Positions 1-12,467 are shown, counted from the first letter of the stretch. The stretch is 35,783 nt of DNA from Brevundimonas sp. (GCF_013912005.1 NZ_JACESB010000006.1:1-35783), one strand, 5' to 3'. The notes: generated from the sequence alone by a model not told the origin. A program made the numbers and translations.

Positions 1-460
<460 letters not shown>

Positions 461-541
461 TTTCTCAGCAAAACTCATTCGATTGCTTCGGCTGACGCCG
501 AAGCCGACAATGTCTTCTCGCAATCCTTCTGTCCGCCTGGT

Positions 542-661
542 TGACCTGGTGGCTATGTCGGAGGTTCCCCACCCGATCCCATTCCGAACTCGGTCGTTAA
601 GCCCTCCAGAGCCGATGGTACTTCGTCTTAAGGCGCGGGAGAGTAGGTCGCCGCCGGGTCT
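542..661 (+). rRNA. rrf: 5S ribosomal RNA
   Basis: Contains the conserved 5S core (CCCGATCCCATTCCGAACTCGG around 571-592) and the 3' GGGAGAGTAGGTCGCCGCC. The terminal helix forms between GACCTGGTGGC near 543 and GCCGCCGGGTC ending near 660, 11 pairs including two G-U pairs. The length of about 120 nt is normal. It follows the 23S gene by about 80 bases, as in a standard rrn operon. Flanking CTGGT and ACCAG extend the pairing and may belong to the processing stem, so both ends are approximate. Confidence 0.95.
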
Positions 662-718
662 ACCAGTCGGACAGATGATTGCTTCTCGAACCGTTCTTCC
701 TCACTGCCTACCGTTTGC

Positions 719-2379
<1,661 letters not shown>

Positions 2380-2380
<1 letters not shown>

Positions 2381-2640
2381 CAGCGGCTCGGCTCCGAGGG
2401 GGGATGGGTCCCTACAGGCTGGGCTTCCAACAGCATTCGCGCAAGAGCGCGAGCGAGGTCATCAACCAGTGCTTGTGCGCCCATCATGCGCAGAGTTGGG
2501 CAAACCTCGTCGTCATGAGAAATCTCCGCGACGCGAGCGGTGACATAAGACGTAAGATCGCCAAGGAAGGCCGGTGCCTGAGTTGCCGTCGCCTCTTCAG
2601 AGGAAAAGGGAAGGCTGGCAGCTTGATGTACAAGGGACAT
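2380..2640 (-). CDS. Small unknown protein coupled to the recombinase
   Basis: An 86-aa protein that I do not recognise. Its stop TGA overlaps the recombinase ATG (TGATG), and its own ATG is preceded by GAGGG at good spacing, so it is probably a real gene translated with the recombinase. It has no signal peptide or membrane segment. The middle (about residues 28-72) looks helical, and the C-terminus is Pro/Ser-rich. In this position it could be an accessory factor of the recombinase, such as a directionality factor, but nothing in the sequence shows that. Its ribosome binding site lies in the 3' arm of a stable predicted stem. Confidence 0.6.
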
Positions 2641-2643
2641 TCA

Positions 2644-2693
2644 CCCTCACGGATACAGCGTCGCAACTTTCGTGTGCGACGGGAACGTGAGGG
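2644..2693 (-). promoter_or_regulatory. Leader stem that hides the ribosome binding site of the recombinase operon
   Basis: Nested inverted repeats. The outer arms are CCCTCACG (2644-2651) and CGTGAGGG (2686-2693), and the inner arms CGTCGCA (2659-2665) and TGCGACG (2675-2681), both perfect. In the minus-strand transcript the 3' outer arm contains GAGGG, the ribosome binding site of the 86-aa gene starting at 2640. If transcription starts upstream, the folded leader would mask that site, so translation of the integration genes may be controlled by RNA structure. The repeats are seen directly; the regulatory role is inference. Confidence 0.5.
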
Positions 2694-2703
2694 GGCCTTC
2701 GAC

Positions 2704-2728
2704 TTGGTAGGCTGAGAAATCCTACCAA
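2704..2728. repeat. Perfect inverted repeat upstream of the recombinase operon
   Basis: TTGGTAGG (2704-2711) and CCTACCAA (2721-2728) flank a 9-base spacer. It lies about 65-90 bases upstream of the 86-aa gene start on the minus strand. It has no adjacent T-run, so it is not a typical terminator. It could be an operator, a second leader hairpin or a recombinase-binding site. Confidence 0.5.
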
Positions 2729-2859
2729 TTCCCTAACTATGGTCGGCGATCGAGTGCTAACGCCTCCTTGGGCAGCTTGGAACCAGAACGGGCAGGGGCT
2801 TTGGGCTCAGTCGACTCGAGGCACGGCTTGGGACAGAGCAGACTATCGTGACCAGCCGT

Positions 2860-3075
2860 TTAATCCGCCAGGAATGTCGCCGGGCTCACGTTGAGGGCAC
2901 GTCCAAGGTGGACGAGGGCCAGCACGCCGACGTTCCTTTCGCCCCTTTCAATACCGCCGATGTAGTTCCGGTGCAGGCCTGACCGTTCGGCGAGCTCTTC
3001 CTGGCTCAAGCCGGCCGACAGCCGTGCGGCCCTGACGCGCGCGCCCATAGCGATGAGGTCCGGAGATTTGGCCAC
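2860..3075 (-). CDS. XRE-family regulator resembling restriction controller (C) proteins
   Basis: A 71-aa protein that is almost entirely one Cro/C1-type helix-turn-helix: GLSQEELAERSGLHRNYIGG followed by IERGERN and a final amphipathic helix. The SGLHRNYI...IERGERN pattern is what C proteins of type II restriction-modification systems show, and a methyltransferase-nuclease pair lies 1.9 kb away. I chose the GTG at 3075, preceded by AAGG and giving VAKSPDLIAMGARVR, because related proteins often carry a short SPDL-like lead. The ATG at 3048 is a shorter alternative. The longer frame back to 3213 would overlap the divergent gene. A perfect palindrome at 3110-3124 is its obvious operator candidate. 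The DNA-binding role is secure; C-protein identity is inference. Confidence 0.75.
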   Translation of the reverse strand: MAKSPDLIAMGARVRAARLSAGLSQEELAERSGLHRNYIGGIERGERNVGVLALVHLGRALNVSPATFLAD

Positions 3076-3109
3076 GACCTTGGTTGCGTCAGGCCAATCT
3101 CCGGAGCTA

Positions 3110-3124
3110 CACACTATCAGTGTG
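3110..3124. promoter_or_regulatory. Palindromic operator candidate between divergent genes
   Basis: CACACT-ATC-AGTGTG is a perfect 6+3+6 inverted repeat. It sits 34 bases upstream of the chosen start of the XRE regulator and 20 bases upstream of the divergent 276-aa gene. Short symmetric boxes at this position are typical autoregulatory sites of XRE/C proteins. Binding is inferred. Confidence 0.55.
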
Positions 3125-3144
3125 ATTGATGAGGTGGCGCACTG

Positions 3145-3975
3145 ATGGACGAGACGGACAGGTACGAAGAGGACTACGGAGCCATCGGCTCCCTGATCGG
3201 GCCGGGCTCGCATCTCGAAGGCGACCGCCTGAACGAATTGCTGGCTCTGATCTCCATCGAGCTAATGAGGCGCGCCACAAAGGCCGGGCTCGAAGACGAG
3301 GGTGCCCGGGCGCTCCGCCAGGTGCTGCTGCTCTGGATGCGCAAGCTCCATTCGACCCCGTACAATCCCCGGCGGCTCGAGTTCTTCGTTTCCGAGTTTT
3401 CGGATCCCGACAGAAAGAGGGTCGAGCGGGGCCTCAAGCTGCTCAGCCAGTGCCTGCCGATGGTCCAGAAGAACGGATGGGCAGGCGAGATCGTGGTGGA
3501 CCTCTCACCATGGCTCAGGGACAACGACGACGCTTTGATCTCTGACCTGCACCGGCAGTGGCTGAGCCAGCATATCCGCGCCGTTCAGCACGCCTGCCAC
3601 GGGGCCGAGCTGATGATCGAGAATTACCTCGACCCGCGGCTGCCGCAGAGCAGCCGGCCCGGCGTGCGCGCCCGACTGACGTTGCTTCAGGAACGATGGA
3701 AGGCCCTTCAAAGGCGCCTGAAGCTGACAAGGCGTGCCCATCTGCGCGAGGCGCTGGGCGATCCCTGGGCGCTGTACGACGAGGTCGCCGAGCTGGAGCA
3801 TCTCCACGACTGCGTCGTGGGCTTGCAGGCTGACCCCGACGGAACGCCCATGCTGTTCTCAATGCTCTGGAGGCTGGAGGGGCCGTCGAAGCTTCAGGCG
3901 CTGTCGCTTTCGCGGCTCGAAACCGGCAAGGCCGAGCGTGAACCTCGTCGCCGGAGCAGTGGTTTGGTACACTGA
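3145..3975 (+). CDS. Unknown 276-aa protein
   Basis: I do not recognise this protein. It starts at an ATG with GAGGTGG about 8 bases upstream. It is Leu/Arg/Glu-rich and looks almost wholly alpha-helical, with no signal peptide, membrane segment or cysteine cluster. A short acidic N-terminus (DETDRYEEDY) precedes the helices. The region from about residue 175 to 235 is strongly charged (QERWKALQRRLKLTRR) and ends in an EHLHDC segment. It is divergent from the XRE regulator across a perfect palindrome, so it is probably controlled by it. The small membrane gene at 4025 follows on the same strand. Being between a regulator and a restriction-modification pair, it may belong to the defence or mobility module, but its function is unknown. 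Confidence 0.65.
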   Translation: MDETDRYEEDYGAIGSLIGPGSHLEGDRLNELLALISIELMRRATKAGLEDEGARALRQVLLLWMRKLHSTPYNPRRLEFFVSEFSDPDRKRVERGLKLLSQCLPMVQKNGWAGEIVVDLSPWLRDNDDALISDLHRQWLSQHIRAVQHACHGAELMIENYLDPRLPQSSRPGVRARLTLLQERWKALQRRLKLTRRAHLREALGDPWALYDEVAELEHLHDCVVGLQADPDGTPMLFSMLWRLEGPSKLQALSLSRLETGKAEREPRRRSSGLVH

Positions 3976-4024
3976 TCCGGCCACGTCCGGCCGCGCGGGC
4001 CGCGAGTTTCAGAGGAGTGCTCCG

Positions 4025-4192
4025 ATGTTGGACGTCGCGATTTTCGCGCTCGGCGGCCTGACCGCGCTGATCGTCGGCTTCGTCGTCATCCCTCTGTTCC
4101 GGAGGCTTGTGAGCAAGCTGACAGAACCGGCAGACGCCGTGCACTCCGCCCCACCCGCCGAAGGAAATCGGGACCAAGCAACAGGACAATAG
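4025..4192 (+). CDS. Small single-span membrane protein
   Basis: A 55-aa peptide that I do not recognise. A strong ribosome binding site (AGAGGAG) lies about 7 bases before the ATG, which supports it as a real gene. Residues 4-24 (VAIFALGGLTALIVGFVVI) form one hydrophobic span, followed by a basic stretch (FRRLVSK), so the C-terminus should be cytoplasmic. It follows the 276-aa gene by 49 bases and is probably cotranscribed. Partner and role are unknown. Confidence 0.55.
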   Translation: MLDVAIFALGGLTALIVGFVVIPLFRRLVSKLTEPADAVHSAPPAEGNRDQATGQ

Positions 4193-4536
4193 AGCGCCTG
4201 TTCGGTGCGGGGGCGACGCGATCATAGGCGCTGTCCACTTCCAGCGCTGCCCCGCTCGAACATTCCTCGAGGGGGGGCTCGATCACTTGCCTTAGGCCCC
4301 TCAGTTTCTGCCGATTGGCGAGCCCAAACCTCAGTAGTCGACCGGCGCTGAGTGGCCGCGCCAGGACCGCTGTCAGGCCCCCAACGAAGATAGTTCAGTC
4401 GCTGGCTCGATGCGGTTGTCCGGCCCCACAGGGGCGAAGGAAGAAGCCTCTTCGAGGCGTGCACACACTACGCACACCTGCGGCCTTGGAAGTCGCTGAT
4501 AAATAATACGAAAAAAAAGTATGGGCGGAGGCTACT

Positions 4537-4600
4537 AGTAGCTCACCTTCGCTTCACGCCGATATTCTCCTTACAGATCGGGGAGTTCGAGTGAGCTACT
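4537..4600. repeat. 10-bp perfect inverted repeat with 44-base spacer
   Basis: AGTAGCTCAC (4537-4546) and GTGAGCTACT (4591-4600) are exact reverse complements. The repeat stands just after an AT-rich patch in the gene-poor region before the methyltransferase. It could be a pair of binding sites or the trace of a lost small element. No transposase is present between or beside the arms. Confidence 0.5.
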
Positions 4601-4682
4601 TTTGACCCGCCCTGGACGAAATGGCCCATCTGAGGCGACGATCATGGGAGCGTCAACGATCACAAAGTGCGCTCGTGGAGCG

Positions 4683-4702
4683 GCTTCGCGTTATGGCGAA
4701 GC
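4683..4702. repeat. Short perfect hairpin
   Basis: GCTTCGC (4683-4689) and GCGAAGC (4696-4702) with a 6-base loop GTTATG. It has no T-run, so it does not look like an intrinsic terminator. It lies about 280 bases before the methyltransferase start. Confidence 0.4.
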
Positions 4703-4978
4703 AGGCCGTTGATCACGTGCGTCGTGCCTCGTTTGCGCTGAGGCGGATCTCGATGCCGGTGCTGCCTGAGTGACCATTTCGAGCGTGCCGGGGGCACCGT
4801 CCATGAGATGTTCCGATTTGCGCCACGAGCGGACATCGGCTCCGCGCCTGGAAGTAGACAAAAGAGCTCGAACCACAGGAGCCGTGCGGACGAACAAACA
4901 ATGAACTGGACGACGCATCTCGCAGCAGTCAGATTCCCTATCTGCCGAATCTCGCATGCTGCTCGGCCCGGAGTGAAG

Positions 4979-6142
4979 ATGACCGCGCGCAACGGACAGA
5001 TGTCCTTCTATGAGTTCTTCGCTGGTGGAGGCATGGCACGTGCTGGACTTGGCGATGCGTGGACTTGCCTGTTCGCCAACGATTTCGACGCCAAGAAGGG
5101 CTTCACGTATCAAGCCAACTGGGGGACCGGTGGTGAGCTGACCATCGGGGATATACGCGACCTTGAAGCGAGCGCCTTGCCAGGCACCCCAAACCTCGTC
5201 TGGGGCAGCTTCCCCTGCCAAGATCTCTCATTGGCAGGTGCCGGGGCGGGCCTCGCCGGTGCGCGGTCCGGCACCTTCTATCCCTTCTGGGACCTGATCC
5301 GGGGATTAGTGGACGATGGACGAGCACCGGATCTCGTCGCTGTCGAAAACGTGTGCGGCACGCTGACGTCGCACGGCGGCGAGGACTTTCGCGCCATCTG
5401 CCGAACCTTCTCAGAGGCCGGGTATCGGTATGGCGCCCTCGTCATCAACGCGGACCTCTTCGTCCCCCAATCTCGCCCCCGCCTGTTCGTCATCGGCGTC
5501 CGGGCAGATGTCCCGATCCCACCGGAACTTTTGTCGCCGGAAGCGATCGGCCCGTTCCACACCCGCGCTCTGAGCCGCGCGATCGAAACTCTCTCTCCAG
5601 AGGTTCGTGAGAACCTCGTCTGGTGGAATGTCCCCACTCCCGAACGGCGTCAAAGCACGTTTGCGGATCTGATCGAGGACGCCCCCGACAGCGTCGTCTG
5701 GCATAATCAGCTCGAAACCAAGAAGCTGCTCGACATGATGTCGCCGGTGAACCTGGCCAAGGTCGAGGCCGCCAAGCGCGCCGGGCGGCGCATGGTGGGC
5801 GGTGTCTACCGCCGGACCCGTCCCGACGGCCAAAGGATCAAGGTGCAGCGGGCCGAGGTCCGGTTCGACGATGTGGCGGGATGTCTGCGAACGCCGGCGG
5901 GCGGCTCCAGCCGCCAGATCATTCTCGTCGTCGACGGTCCGCGTGTCAGATCGCGGCTCATCTCAGCGAGGGAGACAGCCCGCCTGATGGGCCTTGAGGA
6001 CAGCTACATTCTCCCGAGCCGCTACAATGAAGCCTATCATTTGACGGGCGATGGCGTTGCAGCTCCCGTCGTCCGGCACCTAGCCCGACACGTTTTCGAG
6101 CCCGTGCTGGCGGCCGCTCCGGCTTTGCGTCAGGTCGCCTGA
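4979..6142 (+). CDS. C5 cytosine-specific DNA methyltransferase
   Basis: This 387-aa enzyme would transfer a methyl group from S-adenosylmethionine to carbon 5 of cytosine in a specific site. Motif I is FFAGGGMARAGLG (about 13-25), motif IV has the catalytic Cys80 in FPCQDLS, motif VI is ENVCG (123-127) and motif VIII is QSRPR (164-168). A variable target-recognition region lies at about 180-330, and motif X (GDGVAAPVVRHLA) closes the protein. I chose ATG 4979 because GGAG lies 5 bases upstream and motif I then falls near the N-terminus, as usual. Upstream ATGs give an extension without family features. The stop is directly followed by the ATG of a GIY-YIG nuclease gene, which points to a type II restriction-modification system. 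The target sequence cannot be read from the protein. Confidence 0.92.
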   Translation: MTARNGQMSFYEFFAGGGMARAGLGDAWTCLFANDFDAKKGFTYQANWGTGGELTIGDIRDLEASALPGTPNLVWGSFPCQDLSLAGAGAGLAGARSGTFYPFWDLIRGLVDDGRAPDLVAVENVCGTLTSHGGEDFRAICRTFSEAGYRYGALVINADLFVPQSRPRLFVIGVRADVPIPPELLSPEAIGPFHTRALSRAIETLSPEVRENLVWWNVPTPERRQSTFADLIEDAPDSVVWHNQLETKKLLDMMSPVNLAKVEAAKRAGRRMVGGVYRRTRPDGQRIKVQRAEVRFDDVAGCLRTPAGGSSRQIILVVDGPRVRSRLISARETARLMGLEDSYILPSRYNEAYHLTGDGVAAPVVRHLARHVFEPVLAAAPALRQVA

Positions 6143-6868
6143 ATGGCGGGTCCTCTGCAGTTGGAGGACGGCTCTCACCTGCCTCCCTTTGAAACAGAAG
6201 ATCTGCGCGCCAACCTGGCTGCGTTCCTCGACTCCGGTTTTGACGATCCATCAGGCCTGAGGGTGCGGGTCGGGAATTATAAGTGGGGCGTCTACGCCTT
6301 CTTCGACTACGACGGCGAACCCATCTACGTTGGCCAGACTAATGAGATGCTGCGCACCCGCATTCGGCGGCACCTCACCAATCAACGGACGGACGCCGTG
6401 GCGATGTCCGTCCTCGACCCTTTTGAAGTCTATGAGATCGAAGTCTGGCCGCTTCCGGATCTCCAGCAAGTCAGTGGCAAAAACGTCGAGGCCAAACGTC
6501 GCCTTGATGCTCTAGAGCGGCTGATCACCGAACAGGCGGTGGAACGGTCGACCTTCAAGGCGATCCTAAACGAGAAGGATCCTCCGCCGGGCGTTCTGGC
6601 TGTCGAGGCTCCGCCATCGTTGCGCGGGCGGATCGTCTCGGATCGGGTCTTCGAACTCCGCTCCCATCCAGACTTTCGCATCGCACGGCGCGCTCTCGTG
6701 ATCTCACGTTTGGCGCAGGTGATCTCCGAGCGGAAAGTCCAAGGGGGCCTCCGGCGAGTTCTCAAGACGCAGGCGCGACGATTGCAGTGGCTTGCGGAGA
6801 GGCGCTACGAGGCCCTCGGCGGAGCCGCCTCGGTTGAACATGAAGACGTGCTCGACGGCGGCACCTAG
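6143..6868 (+). CDS. GIY-YIG nuclease, probable restriction endonuclease
   Basis: A 241-aa protein whose start codon directly follows the methyltransferase stop (TGAATG). The GIY-YIG fold is visible: GVY at 49-51, YVG at 62-64, then RTRIRRHL (71-78) carrying the conserved Arg and a His, and ALERL with the probable metal-binding Glu125. Asn143 follows in FKAILNEK. GIY-YIG restriction enzymes are known (Eco29kI and Hpy188I are examples), but spacing here differs from what I recall of Eco29kI, so I do not assign it to that family. The C-terminal half (about 150-241) is basic and helical and may bind DNA. As partner of the methyltransferase it would cut unmethylated foreign DNA at the same site. 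The nuclease family is well supported; the restriction role is inferred from the neighbour. Confidence 0.8.
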   Translation: MAGPLQLEDGSHLPPFETEDLRANLAAFLDSGFDDPSGLRVRVGNYKWGVYAFFDYDGEPIYVGQTNEMLRTRIRRHLTNQRTDAVAMSVLDPFEVYEIEVWPLPDLQQVSGKNVEAKRRLDALERLITEQAVERSTFKAILNEKDPPPGVLAVEAPPSLRGRIVSDRVFELRSHPDFRIARRALVISRLAQVISERKVQGGLRRVLKTQARRLQWLAERRYEALGGAASVEHEDVLDGGT

Positions 6869-7053
6869 CCTGACACTCCCATACTGAGCCATCCCGGTGC
6901 GGAACTGGCCGGGTAATGAAGCACGGCTTCCGGCAGACCTGCCCCAGCAACGGACCTCGGAGCCGCGCCGTATGACGGACGTTCGGCGGCGACGCCAGCT
7001 TTCCCTCCCTCGGAGAACGGCGCAACCTGTGCTAGCACGTCCTGGGAGGGCGC

Positions 7054-9309
7054 GTGCTTACACAGATCAAGAAGATCAAAAGTCTCGGCGTGTTCGACAA
7101 CTACGCCGCACCGCCGGAGCTGAAAGCCTTCGAGCGGTTCAACGTCATTTACGGCGAGAACGGCTCCGGCAAGACGACCCTCTCGCGCCTTCTCGCCTGT
7201 CTTCAGGCGGGCGAGCACAAGGATTACCCGAGTCTCGAATTTGCAGTCGATACGCAATCGGGGTCGCTGACCCACGGCCAGCAGTACGTGCGGAACGTCC
7301 GCGTCTTCAACAGCGATTTCGTGGAGGCCAACATTGGCCGGTTCGACGGTCCCCTTCGGCACATCCTGATCCTGGGCGAGGAGAACAAGGCCGTTGCGGC
7401 TGAGATCAAAGCCGAGATCGCGACTCGCGACGACCGGACCAAACGGCTTCAGGATATCGCCGCCGCCGTCACGAAGCTGGAGAGTGAGCGCGGGAAGATC
7501 TTCTCGACCATCGCCAAGACAATCGGCGAGGCGACCAGCGGCTCAACACTTCGGACCTATCGGAAGCCCGACGCCGAGATGGCATTCGGCAAGCTCTCGA
7601 ATGCCAAATCGCTCAGCGATCCCGAGCTGGAAATCCACCGCGCCACCGTGCGGCAGGAGCAGATGCCGGAAGTCGGCAAGCTCCCCGTCCCCGGCATTAT
7701 CGAACCGGACTCCGGGAAAACCATCGGGCCGGTCGGGGCCGCACATGCACTCGCGGAACGGTGCAAGGCGCTCACGACGCGGTCGGCGCAATCGGCCGTC
7801 ATCGCCCGGCTTGCCAGTCATCCGGATATCGCGGTTTGGGTTGAGGAGGGCGTTGCCCTTCACAAGCACCACGCCAGCGAGACGTGCGAGTTTTGCGCCC
7901 AGCCGCTGCCGGCGGTGCGATTGAAGGCGCTCGCAGATCACTTCAGCGTCGAGGACCAGCAGCTCAAAGCCGAGATCGACCAAGAGCGGGTGTGGATCGC
8001 GGAAGTTCAAAAGGCTTTGGGGGAATTCGTCCTCCCTGACCGCCTTGCGCTCTATTCAGAGCTTCGCACTGATTACGACACCGCAGTCGCGGCCTTCGAG
8101 ACTGAACTGGAGGCCGTCAAGGCGAGGGTGGCCGTCGTCGACGGCCTGCTCGCTGAGAAGCTGACGCGGCGTACAGAAGCTTATGACGGCGCGGCCCAAT
8201 CAGATGCAGAGGCATTGAAGGCGGCCCTCACAGCGATCGCCGATGTGATGGACAGGCACGACGCTAAGACGAAAGGATTCGAAGCCGAGAAGGCGGCGGC
8301 CCGAAATGCCATCGAGGCCCACTATCTCCTGACCGTCAAGGCACAGGTCGAGGGGGTGGCGGCGAAGATCGCCACCTACAAAGCCGAGGAGACGTTGCTC
8401 ACGGACGGCGGGGACGGTCTGCCCGACAAACGAAGCCTTGCTGCAATCACGCAGTCGATCATCGACAAGCAGGCCCAGATCTCGAACGAGCACAAAGGCG
8501 GCGAGGAGCTTACCACGCACCTGAAACAGTTCCTCGGCCGCACCGATCTCGTCTTCGAGAACAGCAAGGAGGGCTATGTCGTCCTGCGCCGGGGCAAGCC
8601 GGCGAAGCGCCTCAGCGAGGGGGAGAAGACCGCCATCGCCTTCCTCTATTTCCTCGTCCAGCTGAAGGATCAGGACTTCGACCTGGCTGAGGGCGTAGTC
8701 GTCATCGACGACCCCATTTCCAGTCTCGATTCAGGCGCGATCTATCAGGCCTTCTCGTTCCTGAAAAACGTCACGCAAGACGCCAAACAGCTCTTCATCC
8801 TGACCCACAATCACGAGTTCCTGCGGCTCGTAATCAACTGGTTCCAGAACCTGCCGAACTCCCTCGGCAAGAAGTCGTACGCGATGGTCCTGTGCTCCGA
8901 GACAGCGGCCGGACGCTCCGCCCGCATCACGACGCTTGACCCGCTCTTGATCGAGCATGCGACCGAGTACCATTACCTCTTCAAGGTGCTCTACACGTTC
9001 CAGTCGGATGGCACGATCCTGAGTTGCTACCACGTGCCGAACATCGCCCGGAAAGTCCTCGAAACCTTCCTCGACTTCCATCTGCCTTCGAACAATTCGC
9101 TCTATCGCAAGCTCGATGAGACGGACTTCGACCCGCACAAAAAGACGGCGATCTACAAGTTCACCAACGACCTGTCGCATTTCACCGGCAAGGGTTTCGA
9201 TCCGGCCTTGGTCTCCGAAACGCAGAAGAACACCGCATACCTTCTGGAGATGATCAAACACGTGGCTCCCCTACATTACGCTGGGCTTGAGGCGTTGGCC
9301 AAAGGTTGA
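7054..9309 (+). CDS. RloC/PrrC-like AAA ATPase (candidate anticodon nuclease)
   Basis: A 751-aa protein starting at GTG 7054, with GGGAGG a few bases upstream. It has a split ABC-type ATPase: Walker A GENGSGKTT at 34-42, signature LSEGEK near 520, Walker B VVVIDDP followed by a D-loop SSLD near 548-557, and the H-loop LTHNHEF near 583. Between them lies a long coiled-coil region with a CEFC motif (Cys278, Cys281), as in zinc-hook proteins. The architecture and length match RloC, a translation-disabling tRNA nuclease that uses a CxxC zinc hook, and the wider AAA_13/PrrC group. The C-terminal part holds FTNDLSHF (703-710), resembling the conserved C-terminal Asn...His motif of this group, though I cannot confirm a complete nuclease triad. 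The location beside a restriction-modification pair fits a backup defence role. Family fairly sure; nuclease activity unproven. Confidence 0.8.
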   Translation: MLTQIKKIKSLGVFDNYAAPPELKAFERFNVIYGENGSGKTTLSRLLACLQAGEHKDYPSLEFAVDTQSGSLTHGQQYVRNVRVFNSDFVEANIGRFDGPLRHILILGEENKAVAAEIKAEIATRDDRTKRLQDIAAAVTKLESERGKIFSTIAKTIGEATSGSTLRTYRKPDAEMAFGKLSNAKSLSDPELEIHRATVRQEQMPEVGKLPVPGIIEPDSGKTIGPVGAAHALAERCKALTTRSAQSAVIARLASHPDIAVWVEEGVALHKHHASETCEFCAQPLPAVRLKALADHFSVEDQQLKAEIDQERVWIAEVQKALGEFVLPDRLALYSELRTDYDTAVAAFETELEAVKARVAVVDGLLAEKLTRRTEAYDGAAQSDAEALKAALTAIADVMDRHDAKTKGFEAEKAAARNAIEAHYLLTVKAQVEGVAAKIATYKAEETLLTDGGDGLPDKRSLAAITQSIIDKQAQISNEHKGGEELTTHLKQFLGRTDLVFENSKEGYVVLRRGKPAKRLSEGEKTAIAFLYFLVQLKDQDFDLAEGVVVIDDPISSLDSGAIYQAFSFLKNVTQDAKQLFILTHNHEFLRLVINWFQNLPNSLGKKSYAMVLCSETAAGRSARITTLDPLLIEHATEYHYLFKVLYTFQSDGTILSCYHVPNIARKVLETFLDFHLPSNNSLYRKLDETDFDPHKKTAIYKFTNDLSHFTGKGFDPALVSETQKNTAYLLEMIKHVAPLHYAGLEALAKG

Positions 9310-9378
9310 TCAGCCATCAAATGTGGGTGCGACCTCTGAACTCCTCACGGCGCAGAGCAGACCTGCCGAACGTCAGCT

Positions 9379-9399
9379 AAGAGTCAAAGGCCGACTCTT
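9379..9399. repeat. Hairpin after the RloC-like gene
   Basis: AAGAGTC (9379-9385) and GACTCTT (9393-9399) form a perfect 7-bp stem with a 7-base loop, about 70 bases after the end of the ATPase gene. There is no following T-run. It may help end transcription, but the intrinsic-terminator signature is incomplete. Confidence 0.35.
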
Positions 9400-9558
9400 G
9401 GCGCACCATCGTTGGCAAGGTCCGCGCCTGACTCATTTCGGCCGTTGGGAATGTCAGCTTCAAGGCGAGACGCCTCCGCCATCGCCCCTTGGTCATCCAC
9501 CATGTCGTCGAAACGTTTGGCGTTACGGGGGGCGAGGTCAGACCTTATGACGAGCCCG

Positions 9559-9983
9559 TTATCGGGCGATACGTACGTTGGACTTGAGCGCTCCAGTTTG
9601 TCGCGTCGAGAGATCGACGAGGATCGGACAGTCCGGCCGGTCGTCGCCGGCGCAGCACTTCGCCAAGGTGCGCAGGGCGTCGGCCATCGCCTTCATCTCG
9701 GCGATGCGGGCGTCGAGATCGGCGACGTGCTTCTGGGCGATCGCCTTGACCTCGCGACTGGGGCGATCGCGATCACGCCAGAGCGACAGCAGATGGCCGA
9801 TCTCCGCCACCGAGAACCCGAGGTCGCGGGCGCGGCGAATGAACTGCAACTCGTGCACGTCCCGCTCGCCGAAGTCACGGTAGTTGCTGTCCGTCCGGTC
9901 CGCCGGGCGGATCAGGCCGACGGACTCGTAGTACCGGATCATCTTGGTCGACACGCCCGTCGCCCGGGAGGCCTGGCCGATGT

Positions 9984-9987
<4 letters not shown>
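9559..9987 (-). CDS. cueR: CueR-type Cu(I)-responsive MerR regulator
   Basis: A 142-aa MerR-family activator. The N-terminal helix-turn-helix ([20 protein letters not shown]) and the long dimerisation helix are present. The metal site is that of CueR: Cys112 and Cys120 in [12 protein letters not shown], plus Ser77, the residue that marks monovalent-ion sensors (Cu+, Ag+, Au+) rather than Zn or Hg sensors. Position numbers match E. coli CueR exactly. It would bind cytosolic Cu+ and untwist a promoter with a 19-bp spacer; two such sites lie at 12506-12528 and 13159-13181. The start overlaps the copA stop by ATGA, so it is the last gene of the copA transcript and is autoregulated through copA. 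Confidence 0.93.

Positions 9988-12467
<2,480 letters not shown>

Larger units (their letters stand above)
4193..4978. other. Gene-poor stretch with inverted repeats
   Basis: No convincing coding sequence was found. The stretch holds a small AT-rich patch at 4496-4522 (AAATAATACGAAAAAAAAG), a 10-bp inverted repeat at 4537-4546/4591-4600 and a hairpin at 4683-4702. The promoter of the methyltransferase gene should lie here. The reading frame of the methyltransferase stays open back to 4808, but that part has no homologous features and no ribosome binding site. Confidence 0.6.

Noticed and set aside
9554-9567. Hairpin GCCCG-TTAT-CGGGC at the cueR stop as a terminator
   Set aside because: Stem is only five pairs and no T-run follows on the cueR strand.
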